Assembly (NCBI GenBank): GCA_964627125.1
Contig: CAZVJQ010000039.1
Coordinates: 1-9,242 of the forward strand
From: Fastidiosipila sp964627125
GTDB lineage: Bacteria > Bacillota > Clostridia > Saccharofermentanales > Fastidiosipilaceae
Direction: 5' to 3'
Length of the DNA stretch: 9,242 nt
Part shown: piece after piece, positions 1 to 6,320 of the stretch
How positions within the stretch are numbered: the first letter of the stretch is position 1
How the letters are laid out: each line of letters starts with the position of its first letter
The notes under the pieces: generated by a model
Told to the model about the DNA's origin: nothing
The model's input: only the letters and a program-made list of their open reading frames with translations
The model's database searches: none
Translations under genes and position numbers: made by a program

Positions 1-1
1 A

Positions 2-1321
2 ATGGAAAAAATTAAATTATCTGAGATGATGAAATTCGAAAACATCATCTTGAGTGTACAACACTTGCTCGCTATGTATGCAGGTGCAGTTGCTGTTCCT
101 TTATTAATTGCAGGAGCATTTGGTTTTACAGCTGAACAAACAGCTTATCTAGTTGCAGCAGATATTTTTATCTGTGCTATCGCAACATTATTACAAGTTT
201 ATAGAGGTAGATTTATAGGAATAGGATTGCCAGTTGTTATGGCATCCACATTCACATCAGTAGGTCCAATGATTGCTATTGGAACAGATCCAGAGTTAGG
301 ACCTGGCTATGCATTTGGTGGTGTTTTAATCGCTGGTGTAATCATGCTAGTTCTCGCTCCATTATTTGCCAAACTTAGCAAGCTATTCCCACCATTAGTT
401 ACAGGTGTCGTAGTTGCTCTAATCGGTTTAACATTAGTACCAGTAGCTCTAAACAACGTTGCAGGTGGCCAAGGTGCAGCAGATTATGGTTCAGTCGAAA
501 ATCTATTGATAGCATTAGCAACTTTCTTGACTATTCTATTAATTTCAAGGTTCTCAAAAGGTTTCTTAAATTCAATATCAGTATTAGTAGGTATAGTTGT
601 AGGTATGATCGTCGCAGCTCTATTTGGTCAGTTAGATTTCTCAGGAGTCGCTTCAGCATCATGGTTCCAAGTACCAGTACCATTCAAATTAGCTACACCA
701 CAATTTGATTTTGGTGCAATTGTTAGTATGACAATTGTCGGATTAGTTACTTTTGTTGAAACAACAGGTTACTATCTAGGTGTATCAAGCATGAGTAATG
801 TCAAGCTAAAAGAGGCAGATTTTAGAAAAGGTTATCTTTCTTCAGCATTAGCATTTATTATTTCAGGTGTATTTAATACAACACCACAAACTTCATTTTC
901 ACAAAACTTAGGTGTTATTCAAACATCAGGTGTTAAAAAGAGAGAAGTAATTCTTAACTTATCTATCCTAATGATTTTAGCAGGACTATTGCCTAAGATT
1001 GGAGCTTTCGCAACTGCTGTGCCAATGCCAGTATTAGGAGGAGCATTAATCTTCCTATTTGGTAATGTTATCTCTTACGCTATTAGCGTCTTAGGTGCAC
1101 AAAATCTAAATGGAAACAATGGTCTTATCGTAGGTGCTTCATTAGTAATTGGATTAGGTGTTAGTGTAGTCCCTGAAGCATTTGCTCAATTGCCAGGATG
1201 GATTTCTTGGATTTTCTCAAGTGGTATCGTTGCAGGTACAATTTCTATTGTCGTATTAAACTTAATCTTCAATGGAATTGAGAAGGATGAATCTACAGTA
1301 GAAGCTGCAGTGGAAGAGTAG
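2..1321 (+). CDS. NCS2 family purine permease (xanthine/uric acid type)
   Basis: Predicted integral membrane symporter importing a purine base, most likely xanthine or uric acid, with a cation. The 439-residue product is almost entirely hydrophobic helices. Family marks are visible: the Gln-His pair of helix 1 (residues 20-21, in SVQHLLAMYAGAVAVPLL), the helix-8 acidic site in FVETTGYY (E253), and the NCS2 signature QNLGVIQTSG (301-310), which matches the purine branch (QNxGxxxxTG) rather than the uracil branch. One departure is Ser for Thr before the final Gly. Length matches the PbuX/PucJ group (about 440 residues). The ATG at base 2 is a plausible start, but its ribosome binding site lies outside the window, so a slightly longer N-terminus is possible. 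A strong terminator follows. Xanthine and urate carriers cannot be told apart from sequence alone. Confidence 0.9.
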   Translation: MEKIKLSEMMKFENIILSVQHLLAMYAGAVAVPLLIAGAFGFTAEQTAYLVAADIFICAIATLLQVYRGRFIGIGLPVVMASTFTSVGPMIAIGTDPELGPGYAFGGVLIAGVIMLVLAPLFAKLSKLFPPLVTGVVVALIGLTLVPVALNNVAGGQGAADYGSVENLLIALATFLTILLISRFSKGFLNSISVLVGIVVGMIVAALFGQLDFSGVASASWFQVPVPFKLATPQFDFGAIVSMTIVGLVTFVETTGYYLGVSSMSNVKLKEADFRKGYLSSALAFIISGVFNTTPQTSFSQNLGVIQTSGVKKREVILNLSILMILAGLLPKIGAFATAVPMPVLGGALIFLFGNVISYAISVLGAQNLNGNNGLIVGASLVIGLGVSVVPEAFAQLPGWISWIFSSGIVAGTISIVVLNLIFNGIEKDESTVEAAVEE

Positions 1322-1358
1322 TAATAAGTCTAATAAGAAAATTTAAATTTTAAATGAT

Positions 1359-1388
1359 ATCGGTGGACTTGAGTTCACCGATTTTTTT
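1359..1388 (+). terminator. Rho-independent terminator after the purine permease
   Basis: A 10-bp stem (ATCGGTGGAC pairing with GTTCACCGAT, one G-T pair) closes a TTGA tetraloop and runs straight into a T tract. It begins 38 bases after the permease stop codon and separates that gene from the next one. Confidence 0.9.
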
Positions 1389-1427
1389 ATGGGAAAGCTT
1401 AATAAAATATACATTATTTTCAATTTC

Positions 1428-1457
1428 TTGACAGACATCAAGTTTTCACTTCATATT
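1428..1457 (+). promoter_or_regulatory. Sigma-A type promoter of the SOD/CHRD-like gene
   Basis: A perfect -35 box TTGACA (1428-1433) is followed after 18 bases by the weaker -10 candidate CATATT (1452-1457); TCATAT one base upstream gives a 17-base spacer. It lies just after the permease terminator and about 50 bases before the start codon at 1510, so the gene is probably transcribed alone. The inverted repeat CTTGA-N6-TCAAG (1427-1442) covers the -35 box and could be an operator. That role is inference. Confidence 0.6.
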
Positions 1458-1509
1458 CAACGGATATTATGGTTTATAGAAAAGTAATTAATAAATTAGG
1501 AGGACTTAT

Positions 1510-2070
1510 ATGAGTACAAAATATGTAGCAGAGATTAAACCTGTAAATGCTAAGCTAATCGGTAGCGAAGTTAGAGGGCATGCAGAGATTGTAGTAGATG
1601 GAGACACAGTAAGTGTTAAAATTGAAGCAACAGGCACACCACCTAACATGATGCACTGGAGCCACTTCCACGGATTTACTGATGGTCGTAAGGGAAGAGT
1701 TCCTACTGAAGAAGCTGATACAAATGGTGATGGAATTATTGACTTGCCAGAGCTATATGCAGTATCTGGTTCTACAATGGTTCCATTCGATAATGCACCA
1801 CATGACATGCATATTCCACACGATAATTACCCACATTCAGATGCAGAAGGTAACTGGAACTATGAATTTGAATTCCCATTAGGAAAACTAGAAGAGAATT
1901 TTGAAGCTAAGTTTGAAACTAGAGATTTAGCTCTAGATAAACGTACAGTTTTAATTCATGGTATTCCTGAGTCAATTGAATTACCAGATACAGTCTTAGG
2001 TACAGTTAAAGAGTATGGTCCTCACACTACTGTTCCTATAGGTGTAGGTGAACTTGAAAGAGTAGACTAG
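1510..2070 (+). CDS. Cytoplasmic Cu/Zn-SOD/CHRD-like protein with an EF-hand loop
   Basis: A 186-residue protein of unknown function. Start ATG is fixed by AGGAGG (1498-1503) six bases upstream. There is no signal peptide or membrane segment, so it is probably cytoplasmic. The pattern recalls the Cu/Zn superoxide dismutase/CHRD beta-sandwich group: HWSHFHGF (H49, H52, H54) resembles the HxH copper motif, a histidine-rich stretch with H98, H101, H104, H109 and D111 lies where SOD has its zinc loop, and VLIHGIPES (H150) resembles the later copper-ligand strand. A canonical 12-residue EF-hand loop, D70-x-N72-x-D74-G-I-I-D78-x-x-E81, sits between the first two histidine groups. There are no cysteines, so the SOD disulfide is absent, and no clear equivalent of the catalytic Arg. 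It stands alone between its own promoter and terminator. The superfamily assignment is inference from motifs; superoxide dismutase activity should not be assumed. Confidence 0.75.
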   Translation: MSTKYVAEIKPVNAKLIGSEVRGHAEIVVDGDTVSVKIEATGTPPNMMHWSHFHGFTDGRKGRVPTEEADTNGDGIIDLPELYAVSGSTMVPFDNAPHDMHIPHDNYPHSDAEGNWNYEFEFPLGKLEENFEAKFETRDLALDKRTVLIHGIPESIELPDTVLGTVKEYGPHTTVPIGVGELERVD

Positions 2071-2093
2071 TTTATTTGTAATTTATAAAGTTT

Positions 2094-2125
2094 AAGCTTC
2101 TCACATATTTTGTGGGGAGCTTTTT
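2094..2125 (+). terminator. Rho-independent terminator after the SOD/CHRD-like gene
   Basis: A 12-bp stem (AAGCTTCTCACA pairing with TGTGGGGAGCTT, two G-T pairs) with a five-base loop leads into TTTTT. It begins 24 bases after the stop codon at 2070. Confidence 0.88.
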
Positions 2126-2133
2126 CATTGCTA

Positions 2134-2149
2134 AAACATCTAAACATCT
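2134..2149. repeat. Tandem direct repeat of an 8-mer (AAACATCT x2)
   Basis: Two head-to-tail perfect copies of AAACATCT lie between the preceding terminator and the glycosidase promoter region, about 50 bases upstream of the probable -10. It could be a regulator half-site pair or simply AT-rich chance; only the repeat itself is seen. Confidence 0.4.
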
Positions 2150-2177
2150 TGTTAAATTTGTTTTTAGGAGGGGTGGA

Positions 2178-2206
2178 TTCTTTGAAGAATTGATATGATA
2201 TACAAT
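2178..2206 (+). promoter_or_regulatory. Probable promoter of the DUF4091 glycosidase gene
   Basis: TACAAT (2201-2206) is a good -10 candidate 27 bases before the start codon. The -35 at 17-base spacing (TTCTTT, 2178-2183) is poor, which would fit a promoter that needs an activator. The -10 lies inside a 17-base stretch (2192-2208) matching 14 of 17 positions at the promoter of the GH125 gene (7114-7130), with the two -10 boxes aligned. Confidence 0.4.
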
Positions 2207-2233
2207 GAAAATTAAAATAGTTAAGAGGTTTTT

Positions 2234-3775
2234 ATGTCATACAAATTCAAATTACTAGATTCATTAACTAAAGTTTTTCCTGAATCTGAACCAGTAGAAT
2301 TAAAGAATAAGAAATTTACTTTAATTAAAGATCAAGTCTTTAACTTCCAATTAGCTCACACATTTGAATATGAAGAAGGTGGATTATGGTTGCCAGATCT
2401 TACTTATACAATTATTTCAGATAATGCACTAGTTGATGCTAGTGAAGTATCAAGGGTGGAGTTAGTACCAGTAAATTTAGCAGCGTACTTAGATAGAGTA
2501 GATGAAGATTACTTATTTACACATGCTAGATCTGCTCCAGATTTACTTGTTCCTAAAGAGACAAATATATTCAGACCATTTGCTAACCAATGGAGATCAT
2601 TATGGTTTTCAATTAATATTCCAAAAGATATAGCTAGTGGAAACTATACGTACACTATAGAAATTAAGAATAATAATGATGTAATTTGGACTGATGAAAT
2701 TGAATTTAATATCGTAGATATAAGCTTACCTGAATCTGATTTAATTCATACTGAGTGGTTCCACGGTGATACTTTAGCTGACTATTATGGAGTTGAAGTT
2801 TTCTCAGATAGACACTGGCATGTATTAGATAAATTCATCGAAGCAGCAGTTAGAAATGGTGTAAATATGCTATTGACACCTATCTTCACACCACCTCTAG
2901 ATACTCAAGTTGGAGGAGAGAGAACTACAATTCAATTAGTTAAAATTGAATCAGATAATACAGATATTAGTGCAGCTAAATTTACCTTTGATTTTGATTT
3001 GCTAGAAAAATGGGTAGAGATTAGTTTAAACCATGGAATTAAGTACTTTGAAATGGCACACTTATTCACTCAATGGGGAGCACAATTTACTCCAAAAATC
3101 ATCATTAATGTAGATGGACAAGATGAGAAGGTATTTGGTTGGCATGTTAGTGCTACGAGTGCTGAATATAAAAACTTTGTGGGACAGTTCTTGCCTGCTT
3201 TGACCAATAAATTAGAAGAGTTGGGAGTATTAGAAAATACTTATTTCCATATCTCAGATGAACCTTCTTTAGATCATTTAGAGAACTATAAAGCTGCTAA
3301 GGAAGTGGTTGCACCATACTTAGAGGGATTAAATATTATCGATGCCTTAAGCAATTTTGATTTCTACCAAAAAGGTTTAGTAGCAAAACCTGTAGCTACA
3401 AATGACCACATTGAACCATTCTTAGAAAACAATGTTGAAGGTTTATGGACATATTATTGTTGTGCACAAACCAATGATGTAAGTAATAGATTTATGTCAA
3501 TGCCATCAGCTAGAAATCGAGTTTTAGGAATTCAATTATATTTATACAATATTGAAGGTTTCTTACAATGGGGATTCAACTTCTATAATGCTCAATTCTC
3601 AAGACATCTNNNNNNNNNNNNNNNNNNNNNNNNNNNNNNNNNNNNNNNNNNNNNNNNNNNNNNNNNNNNNNNNNNNNNNNNNNNNNNNNNNNNNNNNNNN
3701 NNNNNNNNNTTTGGCCATTATTACTTGCTTGATCTAGATGAGAAGATAAGTGCAAGATTAGCTGAATTACAATAA
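2234..3775 (+). CDS. DUF4091-domain glycosidase, GH123-like (interrupted by assembly gap)
   Basis: Predicted intracellular glycoside hydrolase related to GH123 beta-N-acetylgalactosaminidases. An N-terminal beta-sandwich-like region (about residues 1-165) precedes a probable TIM-barrel (about 170-450). YFHISDEP carries a neighbouring Asp-Glu pair (D342-E343), matching the substrate-assisted catalytic Asp-Glu pair of GH123. The stretch GFLQWGFNFYNAQFSR is typical of the end of DUF4091. There is no signal peptide, so the substrate is probably an imported glycan fragment. AAGAGG lies just upstream of the ATG. A run of 100 Ns (3610-3709) interrupts the gene after residue 458; the frame happens to continue into 21 more codons (FGHYYLLDLDEK...) and TAA. 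The true C-terminus is uncertain, because family members usually have a longer conserved segment here. GalNAc specificity is inferred from distant family membership only. Confidence 0.8.
   Translation: MSYKFKLLDSLTKVFPESEPVELKNKKFTLIKDQVFNFQLAHTFEYEEGGLWLPDLTYTIISDNALVDASEVSRVELVPVNLAAYLDRVDEDYLFTHARSAPDLLVPKETNIFRPFANQWRSLWFSINIPKDIASGNYTYTIEIKNNNDVIWTDEIEFNIVDISLPESDLIHTEWFHGDTLADYYGVEVFSDRHWHVLDKFIEAAVRNGVNMLLTPIFTPPLDTQVGGERTTIQLVKIESDNTDISAAKFTFDFDLLEKWVEISLNHGIKYFEMAHLFTQWGAQFTPKIIINVDGQDEKVFGWHVSATSAEYKNFVGQFLPALTNKLEELGVLENTYFHISDEPSLDHLENYKAAKEVVAPYLEGLNIIDALSNFDFYQKGLVAKPVATNDHIEPFLENNVEGLWTYYCCAQTNDVSNRFMSMPSARNRVLGIQLYLYNIEGFLQWGFNFYNAQFSRHXXXXXXXXXXXXXXXXXXXXXXXXXXXXXXXXXXFGHYYLLDLDEKISARLAELQ
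3610..3709. other. Assembly gap of 100 Ns
   Basis: Exactly 100 unknown bases, a size commonly used as a placeholder for a scaffold gap of unknown length. It lies inside the glycosidase gene near its 3' end, so the length, frame and even the continuity of the sequence on the two sides are unproven. Confidence 0.98.
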
Positions 3776-3793
3776 TTTTTGATACATAAAATT

Positions 3794-3823
3794 AGGCTTA
3801 GAGTTAAAAAATTCTAAGCCTTT
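3794..3823. terminator. Terminator hairpin between convergent glycosidase and Nudix genes
   Basis: AGGCTTAGAGTT pairs with AATTCTAAGCCT (12 bp, one G-T pair) around an AAAA loop, followed by TTT on the plus strand. The minus-strand side has a looser T-rich tail (TAATTTTATG). Lying between two convergent genes, it probably serves both. Confidence 0.75.
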
Positions 3824-3840
3824 ACTATTGGGTATAAATA

Positions 3841-4326
3841 CTAGTGTTCGAATATATAGTCTAGTAAATTATCTTGGAAATCGTAGTTTAGTTTAAGGCT
3901 GAAAAGTTCATCAGATTCATCGAGTATATAAGGTAAGAATAATCTGTCGCCTTCCCATAAATCTAAATTTAGAACTTCTTCAATATTGATCCATTCAAGT
4001 TCACCTTCAGGACTATCGAAAGATTTAGCTTCTTCAACTAAATCATCTAGATGCTCAGGAAGTGTTCCTCTGTATACAAATATATATTCAGTTTCTCTAT
4101 CTTCATAATTAAAAGTCATTAAACCTTGGTAGATAAGTTCATCTAAAATAAGTGAACTTTCTTCTAAGACTTCACGTCTTGCAGCTTCCATTGGACTCTC
4201 TTTAGCTTCGACACGACCACCTAAACCAAGCCATTTACCTTCGTTTAAATCATTTTCCTTTTTAGTCCTATGAAGCATGAGTATCTTATCATTATCTCTA
4301 ATATAAACTACACTGCTTAAATTCAT
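3841..4326 (-). CDS. Nudix hydrolase, MutT/8-oxo-dGTP diphosphatase-like
   Basis: A 161-residue soluble Nudix protein, probably a nucleotide pyrophosphohydrolase that sanitises oxidised dNTPs or hydrolyses related nucleoside diphosphate derivatives. The Nudix box GX5EX7REUXEEXGU is visible at residues 37-59: G37, E43, R51-E52-V53, E55-E56, then S57-S58-L59, with Ser replacing the usual Gly. The metal-binding glutamates are all present. MLHRTKKENDLNEGKWLGLGG upstream and the later ELEWINIEEVLNLDLWEGDR are typical of the Firmicutes 8-oxo-dGTP diphosphatase-like group. The start at 4326 is chosen because AAGAGGTG (4342-4335) is well spaced for it and conserved Nudix sequence begins there; an in-frame ATG at 4374 would add 16 unconserved residues and lacks a comparable site. 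The gene faces the coenzyme A operon across a shared promoter region. The exact substrate is not readable from sequence. Confidence 0.88.
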   Translation of the reverse strand: MNLSSVVYIRDNDKILMLHRTKKENDLNEGKWLGLGGRVEAKESPMEAARREVLEESSLILDELIYQGLMTFNYEDRETEYIFVYRGTLPEHLDDLVEEAKSFDSPEGELEWINIEEVLNLDLWEGDRLFLPYILDESDELFSLKLNYDFQDNLLDYIFEH

Positions 4327-4334
4327 AATTAATT

Positions 4335-4342
4335 CACCTCTT
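4335..4342 (-). promoter_or_regulatory. Ribosome binding site deciding the Nudix start
   Basis: On the minus strand this reads AAGAGGTG, eight bases before the ATG at 4326-4324. It supports that start over the upstream in-frame ATG at 4374. Confidence 0.7.
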
Positions 4343-4343
4343 G

Positions 4344-4374
4344 TATATACATTCACTCGTGATGTTCTAGTCAA
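4344..4374 (-). promoter_or_regulatory. Possible promoter of the Nudix gene
   Basis: On the minus strand TTGACT (4374-4369) is a good -35 candidate, with TATATA (4349-4344) as -10 at a long 19-base spacing. Its -35 overlaps that of the divergent coenzyme A operon promoter. The wide spacing makes this a weak call. Confidence 0.3.
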
Positions 4375-4396
4375 TTATAGATTAATAAATTATAAT
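4368..4396 (+). promoter_or_regulatory. Probable promoter of the panT-coaBC-coaX operon
   Basis: A perfect -10 TATAAT (4391-4396) lies 17 bases downstream of TAGTCA (4368-4373, four of six matches to TTGACA), 63 bases before the panT start. The -35 overlaps the oppositely directed -35 of the Nudix gene. No riboswitch-like structure was recognised in the leader. Confidence 0.5.
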
Positions 4397-4447
4397 TAGC
4401 GTATAAAAAGTAATCATTTAACAACATTGCATTCGAAAAGAAGCGAT

Positions 4448-4453
4448 AGGAGG
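4448..4453 (+). promoter_or_regulatory. Ribosome binding site deciding the panT start
   Basis: Perfect AGGAGG six bases before the ATG at 4460. It rules against the in-frame TTG at 4427, which would place this site inside the coding region. Confidence 0.8.
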
Positions 4454-4459
4454 TTAGGG

Positions 4460-5110
4460 ATGGATAAGAACGCTACGCTAACTAGGCGTGAGAAATTAGG
4501 CAAGATAAGCATATTTGGATTATTGCTTGCATTAGAGATAATCCTCTTCGTTACGCCCTTGGGATTCATACCAATCGGGCCATTAAATCTAACAACTTTA
4601 CATATTCCAGTTATAGTTTCAAGCATACTTCTAGGCCATAAATATGGAGCATTGATGGGTTTTCTCTTTGGGCTGTTTAGTTTTATGAGAAATACATTTT
4701 CACCTGGACTTACAAGTTTTGTATTTTCACCATTTGTGTCTTTCGGTGCTGTGAGTGGTAATTTTTGGAGTTTAGTTATCTGTTTTGTGCCAAGAATTTT
4801 ATTAGGTGCTATGCCAGCTTGGATACAGAGTGGATTGAATAAATTGAATAAGAATGAAGCAGCTAATGCTGGTATAAGTGCAGCAATAGCCACTTTCATG
4901 CACACGATTTTAGTTCTATCAGGAATTTATATTTTCTTTGGAGAGGCATATGCTGAAGCAATAGGAATAGCTGTTAATACTATTCTTGCGGTTTTAGGTA
5001 CAACTGTTGCAGTCAATGGATTGTCTGAGACAGCTCTTGCCTTCGTAGTAGTTTATGCATTGATGAAAATATATCTTAATAGAGGAAAGGACAGTTTAAG
5101 CAATGAGTAA
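4460..5110 (+). CDS. panT: ECF transporter S component, probably pantothenate-specific (PanT-like)
   Basis: A 216-residue membrane protein with about six hydrophobic segments, the size and layout of ECF-transporter substrate-binding (S) subunits. It starts with a short charged N-terminus (MDKNATLTRREK), then helix 1 (about residues 15-35), the loop PLGFIPIGPLNLTTLHIPVIV, the helix-3 type motif LLGHKYGALMGFLFGLFSFMRN (about 58-79), and further helices to residue 204. S subunits bind the vitamin and work with the shared energising module (EcfT plus two ATPases), which is not encoded here. Its stop codon overlaps the coaBC start by eight bases, and coaX follows, so the three genes are almost certainly cotranscribed. 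The pantothenate assignment rests on this operon, not on a binding-site motif; other S-component substrates are not excluded. Confidence 0.8.
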   Translation: MDKNATLTRREKLGKISIFGLLLALEIILFVTPLGFIPIGPLNLTTLHIPVIVSSILLGHKYGALMGFLFGLFSFMRNTFSPGLTSFVFSPFVSFGAVSGNFWSLVICFVPRILLGAMPAWIQSGLNKLNKNEAANAGISAAIATFMHTILVLSGIYIFFGEAYAEAIGIAVNTILAVLGTTVAVNGLSETALAFVVVYALMKIYLNRGKDSLSNE

Positions 5111-6320
5111 TATTTTATTAGGAGTATCTGGTGGGGTTGCAATTTTTAAAGTTGCACAACTCGCAAGTAACTTAAGTAAGAAGCACAATATAAGAGTAAT
5201 TATGAGTAAACATGCTGCAGAATTTATGGGAACTGAGGTTTTCCAATCTCTCAGCAATCATAAGGTTTATACAGACACATTCGATTCATACGAACAGGAC
5301 GGGCAAGACTTAATTGCACACGTTGAACTAGCTAAGTGGGCAGATATTATTATCTTAGCTCCTGCAACAGGAAACTTGGTTGGGAAACTAGCTAATGGTA
5401 TAGCAGACGATATGCTAACCACTACTCTTTTAGCTGCTAGAAGTCCAATTCTACTAGCACCAGCTATGAACACATATATGTTAAATAATCCAGCAACTAG
5501 AGATAACCTAGCTAAACTCGAGAACAGAGGTGTAGAGGTTATGGCTACAGATGCAGGAGATTTAGCATGTGGAGATTTTGGAAATGGAAAACTTGCTAGT
5601 CCTGAAGCTATTGAATCTATGGCAAATGTAATTCTTAAGAGAGAAGCTAAAGAGAAATCTAAGCAAGACTTAGTGGGTAAACATGTTTTAGTAACAGCAG
5701 GACCAACTAGAGAGCGAATAGATCCAGTCAGATTTATCTCCAATCACTCTAGTGGTAAGCAGGGCTATGCAGTAGCTCAAAATGCTCTAAATCGTGGTGC
5801 TAGCGTAAGTTTAATTACAGGGCCTGTGAGCATTAATCCGCCTCTAGGAGCCAATTTGATCAAAGTAGAGTCCGCTGATGAGATGCTTCAAGCAGTGCAG
5901 AATAACTTAGAAAAAACTGACATTCTTGTTATGACTGCAGCTGTTAGTGATTACAAGGTTTTAGAGCAGAGTGAAGAGAAAATTAAGAAATCTTCAGATA
6001 ATTTAACTATTGAATTAGTTAAGAATCCTGACATTCTCAAGTGGGCAGGTGAGAACTCCAGAGAAGGGCAAGTTCTAGTAGGATTTGCTATGGAAACTGA
6101 GAATTTACTTGAAAATGCTAGAGAGAAATTAATTAAGAAAAATGTAGATCTAATAATTGCGAACTCACTTAAAGATGAAGGTGCGGGATTTGGCACAGAC
6201 ACTAATTTAGCAAGCATTATCTCAAAAGAAGATATAGATAGTTTAGCGCTAATGAGCAAATATGATTTAGCAGAAATTATCTTGGATAGAGCCTTAGAGA
6301 TTTACAAGGAGAAAAATTAA
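5103..6320 (+). CDS. coaBC: Bifunctional phosphopantothenoylcysteine decarboxylase / phosphopantothenate-cysteine ligase
   Basis: Makes 4'-phosphopantetheine for coenzyme A: the C-terminal CoaB domain joins cysteine to 4'-phosphopantothenate and the N-terminal flavin-dependent CoaC domain decarboxylates the product. In the CoaC half (about residues 1-180): the flavoprotein start GVSGGVAIFK, the active-site histidine H73 in HVELAKWADIIILAPATGN, the PAMNTYM motif (120-126) and C156 in DLACGDFGNGKLA. In the CoaB half (about 190-405): VTAGPTRERIDPVRFISNHSSGKQG, AAVSDYK (279-285), the KIKK lysines (293-296) and VKNPDIL. Length 405 is normal for the fused enzyme. The start overlaps the end of panT by eight bases, with AGAGGAAAGGA upstream inside panT; the stop TAA shares one base with the coaX ATG. 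All expected catalytic residues are present. Confidence 0.96.
   Translation: MSNILLGVSGGVAIFKVAQLASNLSKKHNIRVIMSKHAAEFMGTEVFQSLSNHKVYTDTFDSYEQDGQDLIAHVELAKWADIIILAPATGNLVGKLANGIADDMLTTTLLAARSPILLAPAMNTYMLNNPATRDNLAKLENRGVEVMATDAGDLACGDFGNGKLASPEAIESMANVILKREAKEKSKQDLVGKHVLVTAGPTRERIDPVRFISNHSSGKQGYAVAQNALNRGASVSLITGPVSINPPLGANLIKVESADEMLQAVQNNLEKTDILVMTAAVSDYKVLEQSEEKIKKSSDNLTIELVKNPDILKWAGENSREGQVLVGFAMETENLLENAREKLIKKNVDLIIANSLKDEGAGFGTDTNLASIISKEDIDSLALMSKYDLAEIILDRALEIYKEKN

Noticed and set aside
1506..1808. Open frame of 100 codons on the minus strand
   Set aside because: It is antisense to the SOD/CHRD-like gene, has no recognisable protein features, and the plus-strand frame has a perfect ribosome binding site and family-like motifs.
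1682..1882. Plus-strand frame of 66 codons inside the SOD/CHRD-like gene
   Set aside because: Out of frame with a well-supported gene, no ribosome binding site, and composition typical of a shadow frame.
2166..2193. AGGAGGGG followed by a TTG, suggesting a leader peptide before the DUF4091 gene
   Set aside because: The frame TTG AAG AAT TGA is only three codons, and the later ATG at 2195 gives six; neither is convincing.
4327..4374. Longer Nudix N-terminus beginning at the ATG at 4374
   Set aside because: The extra residues overlap the promoter candidates, are not Nudix-like, and the good ribosome binding site serves the ATG at 4326.
4375..4459. Riboswitch or T-box leader upstream of panT
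   Set aside because: The leader is short and AT-rich, with no stable multi-stem structure and no recognisable conserved riboswitch core.
4414..4905. Open frame of 163 codons on the minus strand inside panT
   Set aside because: It mirrors the panT coding frame and has no ribosome binding site or domain; its apparent hydrophobicity comes from the opposite strand.
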